A DNA stretch of 64,000 nt from an uncultured Collinsella sp. (lineage in GTDB: Bacteria; Actinomycetota; Coriobacteriia; Coriobacteriales; Coriobacteriaceae), in NCBI GenBank assembly GCA_902494555.1, contig CABUTR010000002.1:1-64000 (forward strand), given 5' to 3'. Below the pieces are notes generated by a model that searched no databases, was not told the origin of the DNA, and saw nothing but the letters and a program-made list of their open reading frames with translations. Position 1 is the stretch's first letter. Each line of letters starts with the position of its first letter. Shown one piece after another: positions 1-8,037 of the stretch. The position numbers were made by a program, and so were the translations under genes.

Positions 1-983
1 CCGGCAAGAAGATGACCGCGCTCGCCGACAAGGTCGCCGACGAGGGCTACGACGCCGTGTTCCTGATGGGCGTCGGCGGCACCTGGGACGAGCTCATGCA
101 GCTCGAGTACCTCATGAACAAGTTCGGCGACCGCGACCTCGAGGTCTACCTGATCCACGCCGCCGAGTGGAACGCCATGGGCCACAAGCGCATGACCGAG
201 AAGTCCGTCGTGCTCACCGCCTCCGAGTCCGGCACCACCCCCGAGGTCCTCGAGGCCGTCAAGAAGATGAAGGACATGGGCGTGCGCGTCTACGCCATGA
301 CCAAGCCCGAGGGCCCCATCGGCCAGGCTGTGGGTGCCGAGAACTGCGTCGCCATGGCTTCTGACCATGGTTCGGGCGGCTGCGAGAAGGGCTACTACCT
401 CGCCGACTGCTTCGGCCTGCGCCTGCTCAACCGCCGCGGCTGCTTCCCCAAGTTCGACCTGTTTATCGAGCAGACCAAGGACATCTGGAAGGACATGCTC
501 GACATCCGCAAGCGCTTCGAGCCGCGCGCCGAGGAGCTCGCCAAGAAGTACGCCCTGGCCCCCTACACCATGTTCATCGGCTCCGGCGCCCTGTGGGGCG
601 AGACCATCCTGTTCTCGATGTGCATCCTGGAGGAGATGCAGTGGAAGCGCACCCGCTACATCACCTCGGCCGACTTCTTCCACGGCACCCTCGAGCTCGT
701 GGAGCCCGGCGTCCCCGTGTTCCTGTTCATGGGCGAGGACGAGAACCGCAAGCTCGACGAGCGCGTTCGCGCCTTCCTCAACCGCGGCGTGACCGGCGAC
801 ACCGACATCAACATCATCGACACCGCCGAGTTCGCGATCCCCGGCCTTGACGACGAGTTCCGCGTCATCGTGTCTCCGTGGATCCTCTCCTCGCTGATCA
901 CCGATCGCCTTGCCGCTTACTACGAGACGGTCACCAAGCACAACCTCAACTACCGTCGTTACTATCACCAGTTCGACTACTAA
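1..983 (+). CDS. SIS-domain sugar isomerase/deglycase, FrlB-like (5' end outside window)
   Basis: Reading frame is open from the first bases of the window (Gly-Lys-Lys precedes the first Met at 12), so the true start lies upstream; about 326 residues are visible. Two SIS (sugar isomerase) folds are suggested by the early FLMGVGGTWDE stretch, the TASESGTTPEVLEA phosphosugar-binding segment, and a second half with FIGSGALWGET and the FFHGTLELVEP segment typical of FrlB/GlmS-type proteins. The family acts on phosphosugars; FrlB splits fructoselysine-6-phosphate to glucose-6-phosphate and lysine. The next gene encodes an FrlC-like epimerase, which supports an Amadori-product (fructosamine) role by context. 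Another SIS deglycase or isomerase substrate is possible. It ends in TAA at 981-983, followed by a GC-rich hairpin. Confidence 0.8.
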   Translation, partial: GKKMTALADKVADEGYDAVFLMGVGGTWDELMQLEYLMNKFGDRDLEVYLIHAAEWNAMGHKRMTEKSVVLTASESGTTPEVLEAVKKMKDMGVRVYAMTKPEGPIGQAVGAENCVAMASDHGSGGCEKGYYLADCFGLRLLNRRGCFPKFDLFIEQTKDIWKDMLDIRKRFEPRAEELAKKYALAPYTMFIGSGALWGETILFSMCILEEMQWKRTRYITSADFFHGTLELVEPGVPVFLFMGEDENRKLDERVRAFLNRGVTGDTDINIIDTAEFAIPGLDDEFRVIVSPWILSSLITDRLAAYYETVTKHNLNYRRYYHQFDY

Positions 984-1006
984 GAACAAATAACGTTTGT
1001 GTCATT

Positions 1007-1040
1007 GGGCCCCGCTCTTATATGGAGCGGGGCCCCGTTT
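1007..1040 (+). terminator. GC-rich hairpin after the SIS gene
   Basis: An 11-bp perfect stem (gggccccgctc at 1007-1017 with gagcggggccc at 1025-1035) and a 7-nt loop lie 24 nt after the SIS stop codon. The downstream run is short (cgtttggg), so it may be a leaky terminator or an mRNA stabiliser rather than a full stop before the FrlC-like gene at 1057. Confidence 0.5.
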
Positions 1041-1056
1041 GGGTTGGAGAGTAATT

Positions 1057-1893
1057 ATGGGCTACCCCCAGCTTGCCGTTATGAATATCAGCCATCGCTA
1101 CTTTGATCTTGAAGAGTTCTTTTCTTCGGCGGCGGCCTCGGGCTACACGTGCTGTGAGCTTTGGACGGGGGCGATGCATCTGTATGTCGATTGCCATGGA
1201 TACGATTCGCTCGAGCAGGTGCGAGAGCTTTCGCAGCGGTATGGGGTCCGGATTGTCGGCATTTGTCCCGAGCAGAATAACCCTAAGCCGTGGAATATCG
1301 CCGCGCGCGGGAAGGAATCGCGTGCTCGCACGCTTGCGTACTTTAAGAACGTCGTCGACATTGCGGTGGAGCTTGGCGCCGAGCAGGTCATGGTTTCGAG
1401 CGGCTGGGCGTTTTTGAATGAGCCGATCGAGGATGCATGGGTGCGGAGCGCTTCGATGCTTCGTTCGATTGCCGAGTATGCGGGCGAGCGCGGTGTGCGC
1501 CTGGTGCTTGAGGCCCTGCAGCCGGTGGAGTCGATGATCGTGAACTCGGCGGCCGATACGAAGCGCATGATTGACGCGGTTGACCATCCGGCGCTCAAGG
1601 CGTGCCTTGATATGGGCGCCATGGCAGTGGCGGGGGATACCATCGACGATTATTTCGATGCGCTCGGCGATGATGTCGCCCACGTACACTTTGTCGATGT
1701 TGCGGCAGATGGCACCACGCATCTTGCCTGGGGTGACGGCGATCGCGATATGCGTGCCGACCTGGATGGGCTGGTGGCGCGCGGCTATCGCGGAGTTGTT
1801 TCGGCCGAGACGTATGACGGGCGCTATTTCGCCGACCCCTCAGCTGCCGATGCGCAGGTAATGGCAGAGTATCGTCGTGCGATTGACGCCTAA
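1057..1893 (+). CDS. FrlC-like sugar epimerase/isomerase (AP endonuclease 2-type TIM barrel)
   Basis: 278 residues from ATG 1057, preceded by ggagag; an earlier in-frame TTG at 997 lies before the hairpin and is unlikely. The sequence reads as a xylose-isomerase-like TIM barrel: LVLEALQPVES (metal-binding Glu on strand 5), KACLDMGAM, HVHFVDV and GDGDRDM near the C-terminal strands, and VSAETY with a final Glu. FrlC (fructoselysine 3-epimerase) has equivalents of LILEPLTPYES and HLHIVDSDG, and the partner SIS gene is FrlB-like, so a role in using fructoselysine or psicoselysine is plausible. The exact substrate cannot be fixed from sequence. It is probably co-transcribed with the SIS gene. Confidence 0.72.
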   Translation: MGYPQLAVMNISHRYFDLEEFFSSAAASGYTCCELWTGAMHLYVDCHGYDSLEQVRELSQRYGVRIVGICPEQNNPKPWNIAARGKESRARTLAYFKNVVDIAVELGAEQVMVSSGWAFLNEPIEDAWVRSASMLRSIAEYAGERGVRLVLEALQPVESMIVNSAADTKRMIDAVDHPALKACLDMGAMAVAGDTIDDYFDALGDDVAHVHFVDVAADGTTHLAWGDGDRDMRADLDGLVARGYRGVVSAETYDGRYFADPSAADAQVMAEYRRAIDA

Positions 1894-1952
1894 GTGGGGC
1901 AGGGCGCTGAGTTGGCGTTTGACGAATTTTAGTTTGGCGCGCTCTGAGAAAT

Positions 1953-2122
1953 GGGACGGGCTTTCCGCTTGAAGCCAAACCGGAAAGCCCGTCTCGGAAT
2001 GAGTCTTCAGAATGGGATGCACTTTCCGCATGCGGTCCCATCCGGAAAGTGCATCCCATTCCACCCCCAAATTCCGGGACGCACTTTCCGCTGAGGACCT
2101 CAACCGGAAACTGCATCCCAGT
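1953..2122. repeat. Three tandem related hairpins (GGGAYG..CTTTCCG array)
   Basis: This gene-free stretch (1894-2294) holds three inverted repeats in a row: 1953-1967/1981-1995, 2010-2028/2043-2061 and 2076-2090/2105-2119. Each has 15-19 bp arms ending in ctttccg and cggaaag and a 13-14 nt loop that differs between copies. The arms are variants of gggatgcactttccg. The last hairpin is followed by agtttttgg, so the array may also end transcription from the FrlC-like gene. Confidence 0.8.
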
Positions 2123-2228
2123 TTTTGGTCGGCGGGCGGGACGCGCTTCTCCTATGTTTCCAAATGAATACGGTGTGAGTCGCGGGAGACGATTCTCCCC
2201 GCAAGTACTCCAGTATGCTAAAGTACCC

Positions 2229-2263
2229 AGAAGACCGGCGGAGCTATGCCGGTCTTCTGTTCT
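2229..2263 (+). promoter_or_regulatory. Leader hairpin before the his operon (possible attenuator)
   Basis: An 11-bp perfect stem (agaagaccggc at 2229-2239, gccggtcttct at 2248-2258) with an 8-nt loop is followed by gttcta, 36 nt before the hisZG start. It could be a weak terminator that controls entry into the his operon. I looked for a T-box signature or a short His-rich leader peptide and did not see either. Confidence 0.45.
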
Positions 2264-2294
2264 ATACGAAGCACAGTATGAGGAGGCTCACCAG

Positions 2295-4010
2295 ATGACG
2301 GCCACACCGTGGGGATTCCGGGATATATTGCCCGAGGAGGCTCAGGCGCGCGAGGAGATTGCGCTGACGGTGAAGGGCTGCTTCAGGGAGCATCATTACC
2401 TGCCGGTCGAGACGCCGCTGCTCGAGGACAAGGGTTCGCTCGAGGAGGGCGGCCGCATTGCAGACACGCCGTTTAAGCTCTTTGATGATGACGGCCGTTT
2501 GCTGGTGGTCCGTCCCGATAACACGTTGCCAATCGTGCGCCTGGTCTCGACTCGCATGCGCGCGGCGGACCTGCCCCTGCGCCTGCGCTACGAGGCGCCG
2601 GTGGTTCGCGAGTGCCAGCGCAATGCCGGCGGTTCGCGCCAATTTACGCAGCTGGGCTTTGAGCTCATCGGCGCGGGCGATACCGCGGGCGATGTCGAGA
2701 TTGTCTCGCTGGTCGCCGAGGCCGTGCGCAAGCTTTCGCTGCCCGATGCACGCATCATCGCAGGTAGCGTGCGCCCGTTTAAGGAATTGCTCGCGGCGTG
2801 CGAAGATCGCGAGCTGGCGGCCGAGGCGCTGCGCTGCGTGCACGCCAACGACTTTGTGGGCCTTGACGCCCGCGTGGCGGAAAGCGCCGAGTCCGAGGCC
2901 GTCAAGGCTGCCATTAGCGAGCTGCCGCGCCTGCACGGTGGTGCCGAGGTGCTCGACCGCGTGGATGCGCTGCTTGAGGCCGCCGGCATCGCTGCGCCGC
3001 TCACGCGCGAGCTGCGCGCTCTGGTCGAGGGCCTAGCTCCCGAGGACGCCCAGGTGCTGTCGTTCGACTTCTCCATCATGAACTCGTTTGATTACTACAC
3101 GGGTCTGGTCTTTAAGGCTTATGCCGGCGGCCTGCCTGACCCGGTCGGTTCGGGCGGCCGTTACGACTCCATCTTTACCGGCGCATTTGGCGACGGTATC
3201 GAGGTGCCGGCGGCGGGCTTCGCCTTTTCGCTCGAGCGCCTGGAGGCCGCGCACACCTCGGCCGAGGACGCCGCTTCCGATGGCGATCACGCCGCGGGCC
3301 GTGGCGCCGAGAGTCCGTTGCGCATCGCCGTGCCCAAGGGCTCGCTTAAGGCTGATACGCTCGACGTGCTCGAGGCCGCGGGCTTGGACGTCTCTGAGCT
3401 GTGCGACCCCGGCCGTCACCTGATCGTGCGCGGCCGTGACACGCGCGCCGGTGAGGGCGCGGTCGGCGATATCGAGTTTGTCATTGTGCGCCCCAGCGAT
3501 GCGCCCGCCTTTGTGGGCTGCGGCGGTGCCGATTGCGGCATCTGCGGTTGGGATTCGCTCATCGAGGCCGATCTCAACCTGCTGCAGCTGGTCGATCTGG
3601 GCTACGGCCTGTGCACGTTTATCGAGGCTGAGCCCGCATGGCGCGCCGGCCAGGCCGAGCACAACTATGCCCGCCGCGGGTCGCTTCGCGTGGCCACCAA
3701 GTATCCGCGCATCGCGAGTGCCTGGTATGCCGAGCGCGGCGTGAATGCCGACATCGTTTCGCTGCACGGCAATATTGAGTTGGGCCCCATCGTCGGCATG
3801 ACCGACCGCATCGTGGACATTACCGCCACGGGTGCCACGCTGCGCGACAACGACTTGGTCATCACCGGCCACATCATGGACTGCACGGCCCGCTTCTTCG
3901 TCAACCCAGGTGCCGCGCGCTTGGATCCGCGCGTTCGCAACTTGGCCGATCGTCTGGCTGCTGCCGTGAAAGACAAGCATTTTGAGCCTGTCGCGGGCTC
4001 GGCACAATAG
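2295..4010 (+). CDS. hisZG: Fused ATP phosphoribosyltransferase: HisZ regulatory + HisG catalytic domains
   Basis: 571 residues from ATG 2295, with gaggag upstream (the frame is open earlier but reads through the hairpin array). Residues 1 to ~335 are a HisRS-like HisZ domain: PWGFRDILP near the start, VVRPDNTLPIVRL (motif 2-like), FDYYTGLVFKAY and GSGGRYDSI. After an Ala/Asp/Gly-rich linker, residues ~339-571 are a short-form HisG: LRIAVPKGSLKADTLDVLEAAG, a DLGYGLCTF/GNIELGPIVGMTD central part, and VDITATGATLRDNDL for PRPP binding. HisG makes phosphoribosyl-ATP, the first committed step of histidine synthesis; short HisG normally needs separate HisZ in a hetero-octamer. Here both are one chain. 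First gene of the complete his operon. Confidence 0.93.
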   Translation: MTATPWGFRDILPEEAQAREEIALTVKGCFREHHYLPVETPLLEDKGSLEEGGRIADTPFKLFDDDGRLLVVRPDNTLPIVRLVSTRMRAADLPLRLRYEAPVVRECQRNAGGSRQFTQLGFELIGAGDTAGDVEIVSLVAEAVRKLSLPDARIIAGSVRPFKELLAACEDRELAAEALRCVHANDFVGLDARVAESAESEAVKAAISELPRLHGGAEVLDRVDALLEAAGIAAPLTRELRALVEGLAPEDAQVLSFDFSIMNSFDYYTGLVFKAYAGGLPDPVGSGGRYDSIFTGAFGDGIEVPAAGFAFSLERLEAAHTSAEDAASDGDHAAGRGAESPLRIAVPKGSLKADTLDVLEAAGLDVSELCDPGRHLIVRGRDTRAGEGAVGDIEFVIVRPSDAPAFVGCGGADCGICGWDSLIEADLNLLQLVDLGYGLCTFIEAEPAWRAGQAEHNYARRGSLRVATKYPRIASAWYAERGVNADIVSLHGNIELGPIVGMTDRIVDITATGATLRDNDLVITGHIMDCTARFFVNPGAARLDPRVRNLADRLAAAVKDKHFEPVAGSAQ

Positions 4011-4115
4011 CGCGAGCGCGCACGGGCGCCCCCATATCCGGGCTGCGGACCGATTGGCGCCGCTGCCCGGCATCTCGTTTTTCGAACGCAACCTCGACCG
4101 ATAGGGGATACCGAT

Positions 4116-5549
4116 ATGAAGACCATCAAACTTGCTCCCGGCGAGCGCCTCGTTACCAATCAGCTCAACCGCAAGGGCGTGCTGCCGCAAAACATCGTCG
4201 ACGCCGCCCGCGATATCGTGGCCAACGTGCGTGCCAACGGCGATGCCGCGGTGCGCGATTATTGCCAGCGTTTTGATGGTGTTGAGCTGCAGAGTTTTCG
4301 CCTGCCGCATGAGCAGATCGATGCTGCACTCGAAGGCCTCGATCCTGCCTTTGTTGCCGCGTTGGAGAAAGCTGCACGCCAGATCTGCGAGTTCCACCAG
4401 CGCGAGGTCGAGCAGAGCTGGTTTACCACGCGCCCGGACGGCACGATGCTCGGCGTTAAGGTGACCCCGCTCGCGGCGGCCGGCATCTATGTGCCGGGCG
4501 GCCGCGCGCAGTATCCCTCTACTGTGCTCATGAACGCCATTCCCGCCAAGGTCGCTGGCGTTAAGCGCGTGGTCATGGTGACCCCGCCGCAAAAGGATGG
4601 CCTGATCAGCCCCTACACGCTTGCCGCGGCCAAGCTCGGCGGCGTGGACGAGATCTATATGGTGGGCGGCGCCCAGGCCGTGGCCGCGCTGGCGTACGGC
4701 ACCGAGACCATTCCGCGCGTCGACAAGATCACCGGCCCGGGCAACGCCTTTGTCGCCGCGGCCAAGCAGATTGTCTCGGGTGACGTCGGAATCGACATGG
4801 TCGCCGGTCCCTCCGAGGTCTGCGTACTTGCCGACGCCACGGCCAAGCCCATGGTGGTCGCTGCCGACCTGATGGCGCAGGCCGAGCACGATCCGCTGGC
4901 TGCCTGCTACCTGGTGACTTGCGACGAGCAGTTTGCGCGCGAAGTCGAGGCGAGCATCGACATCCTGGTGGCGCAGTCGCCGCGCGCCGAGATCACGCGT
5001 GCCTCGCTCGATAACGAGGGCACCATCGTGGTCGCCGCCGACATGGCCGCCGCCGTCGAGGCCGTGAACACCGTGGCGCCCGAGCACCTTGAGCTGCACT
5101 GCAAGGACGCGATGGGTCTGCTCGGTGGTATCCGCAACGCCGGCGCCATCTTTGTGGGCGCCTGGAGCTCCGAGCCGCTCGGCGATTACGTCGCTGGCCC
5201 CAACCACACGCTGCCGACCGGCGGCACGGCCCTGTTCTCAAACCCGCTTTCGGTCGAGGAGTTCGTCAAGCGCTCGAGCGTTATTTGCTATACGCCCGAG
5301 GGCCTGCTCTCCGACGCTCCCGCTACGCAGCGTCTGGCCGAGGCCGAGGGCCTGTGGGCGCACGCGCTTTCGGCCGCATTGCGCCGCCGCGTGCTGGAGC
5401 AGGGCGAGGATGCCGTGAGCGCCGCGTCGCTGGCTGCGGCCGACCTGACTAAGGTTGCCTGGCCGGGCGACGCCGTGGCGACGATTGCCGAGGGCGTGGA
5501 CCTGGCGGCTGCGGGCGGTGCCGCTGGCGCGGTCGTTGAGGAGGCCTAA
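4116..5549 (+). CDS. hisD: Histidinol dehydrogenase
   Basis: 477 residues, slightly longer than the usual ~430 because of an Ala/Gly-rich C-terminal tail. HisD oxidises L-histidinol to histidine in two NAD-dependent steps with a bound zinc. Family hallmarks seen: GGRAQYPSTVLMNAIPAKVAGV, the TGPGNAFVAAAKQ segment near residue 205, DMVAGPSEVCVLAD, the catalytic APEHLELH near 320-328, and GPNHTLPTGGTALF. It lies 105 bp after hisZG, the largest gap in the first half of the operon, and its stop codon is one base before the hisC start, indicating tight coupling downstream. Confidence 0.97.
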   Translation: MKTIKLAPGERLVTNQLNRKGVLPQNIVDAARDIVANVRANGDAAVRDYCQRFDGVELQSFRLPHEQIDAALEGLDPAFVAALEKAARQICEFHQREVEQSWFTTRPDGTMLGVKVTPLAAAGIYVPGGRAQYPSTVLMNAIPAKVAGVKRVVMVTPPQKDGLISPYTLAAAKLGGVDEIYMVGGAQAVAALAYGTETIPRVDKITGPGNAFVAAAKQIVSGDVGIDMVAGPSEVCVLADATAKPMVVAADLMAQAEHDPLAACYLVTCDEQFAREVEASIDILVAQSPRAEITRASLDNEGTIVVAADMAAAVEAVNTVAPEHLELHCKDAMGLLGGIRNAGAIFVGAWSSEPLGDYVAGPNHTLPTGGTALFSNPLSVEEFVKRSSVICYTPEGLLSDAPATQRLAEAEGLWAHALSAALRRRVLEQGEDAVSAASLAAADLTKVAWPGDAVATIAEGVDLAAAGGAAGAVVEEA

Positions 5550-5550
5550 A

Positions 5551-6666
5551 ATGGCCGAACTCACGCCTCGCATGAAGGAGCTCGTCCAGCCTTACCTGGC
5601 CGGTATTGAGCCCTACGATCCTAACTTTACGCCCACGCGCATCAATCTTTCGGCCAACGAGAACACCTATCCCGTGCCGACCGGCGTGCGCGAGGCGGTC
5701 GACGCGGCCCTGGCTGCCACGCCGCTCAACCGCTATCCCGATCCCATGTCGAACGACCTGCGCGACGAGCTTGCTGCCTGGCATGGCGTGACGCGCGAGA
5801 ACATCTGCGTGGGCAACGGCGGCGACGAGCTGCTCTATAACTACCTGCTGGCGTTTGGCGGCGCGGGGAGGACCCTGCTCAACTGCCCGCCGTGCTTTAG
5901 CGAGTATGCCTTCTTTGCGTCGCTGTGCCAGACCGAGGTGCGCGACGTGTGGCGCGACCCGGCGACCTTTGGGCTCGACCAGACCGCCGTGCTCGCGGCG
6001 GCGCCGGAGTGCAACCTCGCCATCGTGACCTCGCCCAACAATCCCACGGGTGACGTGGCTCCGCTCGACTTTGTCGCGGCCCTGTGCGATGCGTGTCCCG
6101 GCATGGTCATGGTCGACGAGGCCTACGTTGAGTTTGCGGACGATTCGTTTGGCGCGGCCACCACGGCGCAGGGGCTTATCGCCGAGCATCCCAACCTGGT
6201 GATTCTGCACACGCTGTCCAAGGCGTTTGGCGCCGCCGGTACGCGTCTGGGTTACGTGATCGCGGCGCCCGAGGTTATCGAGGTGTTCGCGGCGATTCGC
6301 CAGATCTATTCGGTCAACGTGCTGAGCCAGGCCGCCGCGCTTGCCTGCGTGCGTGCCCGCGATGCGTACGCGCCCGTGGTGGCACAGGTTGCATCCGAGC
6401 GCGAGCGCGAGCTGTGCGCCCTGCGCGCAATGGCTGCCGAGGGCCTGCCCGTGGAGGCATGGCCGAGCGCGGCGAACTTTGTGCTCGTGCATACGCCGCA
6501 TGCCACGCGCGTGCGTGAGCGCCTGCGCGACGAGTATTCGATTTTGGTGCGCGACTTTAGCTATGCGCCGGGCCTTGCGGACTGCCTACGCATTACCGTG
6601 GGTACGCCGCGGGAAAACGACGAGGTGCTGGCTGCGTTTGCCGCGCTGGTGAAGGAGGAGATGTAG
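5551..6666 (+). CDS. hisC: Histidinol-phosphate aminotransferase
   Basis: 371 residues from ATG 5551; hisD ends at 5549 and its last codons (gaggaggcc) supply the ribosome site, so the longer upstream frame is not needed. Fold-type I PLP enzyme converting imidazole-acetol phosphate plus glutamate to histidinol phosphate. LSANENTYPVP, YPDPMSNDLR, VTSPNNPTGDV, MVDEAYVEFA and the PLP lysine Lys224 in HTLSKAFGAAG are all present, with the arginine-containing GTRLGY that follows. Stop is immediately followed by hisB (6667) with no gap. Confidence 0.97.
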   Translation: MAELTPRMKELVQPYLAGIEPYDPNFTPTRINLSANENTYPVPTGVREAVDAALAATPLNRYPDPMSNDLRDELAAWHGVTRENICVGNGGDELLYNYLLAFGGAGRTLLNCPPCFSEYAFFASLCQTEVRDVWRDPATFGLDQTAVLAAAPECNLAIVTSPNNPTGDVAPLDFVAALCDACPGMVMVDEAYVEFADDSFGAATTAQGLIAEHPNLVILHTLSKAFGAAGTRLGYVIAAPEVIEVFAAIRQIYSVNVLSQAAALACVRARDAYAPVVAQVASERERELCALRAMAAEGLPVEAWPSAANFVLVHTPHATRVRERLRDEYSILVRDFSYAPGLADCLRITVGTPRENDEVLAAFAALVKEEM

Positions 6667-7254
6667 ATGGGCCGTTATGCCGAGGTAACCCGTAAGACGG
6701 GGGAGACCGATATTGTCGTCAAGCTCGACCTGGACGGATCTGGCGTGTGCGATATCTCGACCGGCGTGCCGTTTTTTGACCACATGCTCAACGCCTTTGG
6801 CCGCCATGGCTTGTTCGATCTGACAGTGCACGCGGTGGGCGACGTGGAAGTCGACGCGCACCACACCGTCGAGGACACGGGTATTGTGCTGGGCGAGGCG
6901 TTCTGTCAGGCGCTGGGCGACAAGGCGGGCATTACGCGCTTTGCCGATGCGGCGATCGCCATGGACGAGACGCTTGTGATGGCTGCTGTTGATATTTCGG
7001 GCCGCGGGCAGGCCTACTGCGAGCTGCCCGTGCCGACCGAGCGCGTGGGCAGCTTCGATACCGAGCTGGCGGTCGAGTTCTTCTACGCCTTCGCGCGCGA
7101 TGCCAAGCTCACGCTGCATGTGCGCGAGCTGGCGGGCGGCAACTCGCATCACATTATCGAGGCCGCCTTTAAGGCCGTGGGCCGCACGATGCGCCACGCC
7201 TGCGAGCTCGATCCCCGCGTGCAGGGCATCCCTAGCACCAAGGGCTCACTGTAA
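6667..7254 (+). CDS. hisB: Imidazoleglycerol-phosphate dehydratase
   Basis: 195 residues, the normal size of the monofunctional bacterial enzyme (no fused phosphatase as in E. coli HisB). It dehydrates imidazoleglycerol phosphate to imidazole-acetol phosphate using two manganese ions. Both duplicated metal motifs are present: His65-His66-x-x-Glu69 (DAHHTVEDTG) and His161-His162-x-x-Glu165 (NSHHIIEA), as is the FFDHMLNAFGRH segment. The start directly abuts the hisC stop. An 81-bp gap with a hairpin follows before hisH. Confidence 0.97.
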   Translation: MGRYAEVTRKTGETDIVVKLDLDGSGVCDISTGVPFFDHMLNAFGRHGLFDLTVHAVGDVEVDAHHTVEDTGIVLGEAFCQALGDKAGITRFADAAIAMDETLVMAAVDISGRGQAYCELPVPTERVGSFDTELAVEFFYAFARDAKLTLHVRELAGGNSHHIIEAAFKAVGRTMRHACELDPRVQGIPSTKGSL

Positions 7255-7269
7255 CCGCTACAAAGGCAG

Positions 7270-7310
7270 AAACCACCACGAAGGTGCCTGTCCCCTTTGT
7301 GGTGGTTTTT
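7270..7310 (+). repeat. GGGACAGG-type palindrome between hisB and hisH
   Basis: Arms aaaccaccac (7270-7279) and gtggtggttt (7299-7308), a 19-nt loop containing gcctgtcccc, then a T-rich end. Its layout matches the element at 46825-46865 (same overall length, loop core cctgtccc, same ttttt end). It looks like an intrinsic terminator yet lies inside the his operon, so it may reduce expression of hisH and the genes after it. Confidence 0.65.
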
Positions 7311-7335
7311 GGACAAGACGAGGAGGAGGGGTCGC

Positions 7336-8037
7336 GTGGGCGAACCGAAGATCGTGGTGGTCGACTACCACAAGGGCAACTTGTCGAGCGTCGTGCGCGG
7401 GCTTGCGCGCGCCGGTGCCGCCGCCTGTACGTCGGATGATCCGGAGCAGATCCGCGACGCCGACGGCCTGGTCATCCCGGGCGTGGGCGCGTTCTATGAC
7501 GCGATCGCCTTTATGCGCCAGAGCGGCGAGGCGGACGCGGTGCTCGGTGCCGTTGTCGCCGGAACTCCGCTGCTCGGCATCTGCCTGGGTCTTCAGCTCT
7601 TTTTTGAGCGCGGCAACGAGGGCGTGCCTGCGGACGAGGGCGTGGCCGCGGATGGCGGCACCCCCGAGCAGGCTGGCGGCCTCTGGGTCGATGGCCTGGG
7701 CATCATGCGCGGTTCGTGTACGCGCTTGGAATCGAGTCGCCTGAAGGTGCCGCACGTGGGCTGGGACCAGGTGCACATGACGCCCGCCGGCGCGGCCGAT
7801 CCGTTGCTCGCCGGTTTTGCCGAGGGCGCCAACATGTACTTCACCCACAGCTACGCGGTGGCCGACGACGCCGATGCCGCTGATGTTTTGGCGTGCACGC
7901 ACTACACGCGGAGTTTCCCGTGCATTGTGCGTCACGGCAACGTGTGGGGCTGTCAGTTCCATCCCGAGAAATCCTCGGCCCTGGGACAGCGCATTCTTAA
8001 GAACTTCGTCAACATCGTCGAGGAGGTTGGCCGATGA
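7336..8037 (+). CDS. hisH: Imidazole glycerol phosphate synthase, glutaminase subunit
   Basis: 233 residues from GTG 7336, chosen because aggaggagg lies 7 bp upstream and the family start (KIVVVDYHKGN) follows at once. HisH hydrolyses glutamine and passes ammonia to HisF. The class I glutaminase triad is visible: Cys83 in GICLGLQLFF, His209 and Glu211 in GCQFHPEKS. An Ala/Gly/Glu-rich insertion (about residues 97-118) follows the Cys elbow and makes it longer than the usual ~200 residues. It overlaps hisA by four bases (ATGA), implying translational coupling. Confidence 0.96.
   Translation: MGEPKIVVVDYHKGNLSSVVRGLARAGAAACTSDDPEQIRDADGLVIPGVGAFYDAIAFMRQSGEADAVLGAVVAGTPLLGICLGLQLFFERGNEGVPADEGVAADGGTPEQAGGLWVDGLGIMRGSCTRLESSRLKVPHVGWDQVHMTPAGAADPLLAGFAEGANMYFTHSYAVADDADAADVLACTHYTRSFPCIVRHGNVWGCQFHPEKSSALGQRILKNFVNIVEEVGR

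Noticed and set aside
2123..2294. T-box or His-rich leader peptide before hisZG
   Set aside because: Looked for T-box bulge sequence and runs of His codons; neither is visible, only a simple hairpin.
3033..5207. 724-codon open frame on the minus strand across hisZG and hisD
   Set aside because: Antisense to confidently identified his genes; the open frame follows from high GC at third positions.
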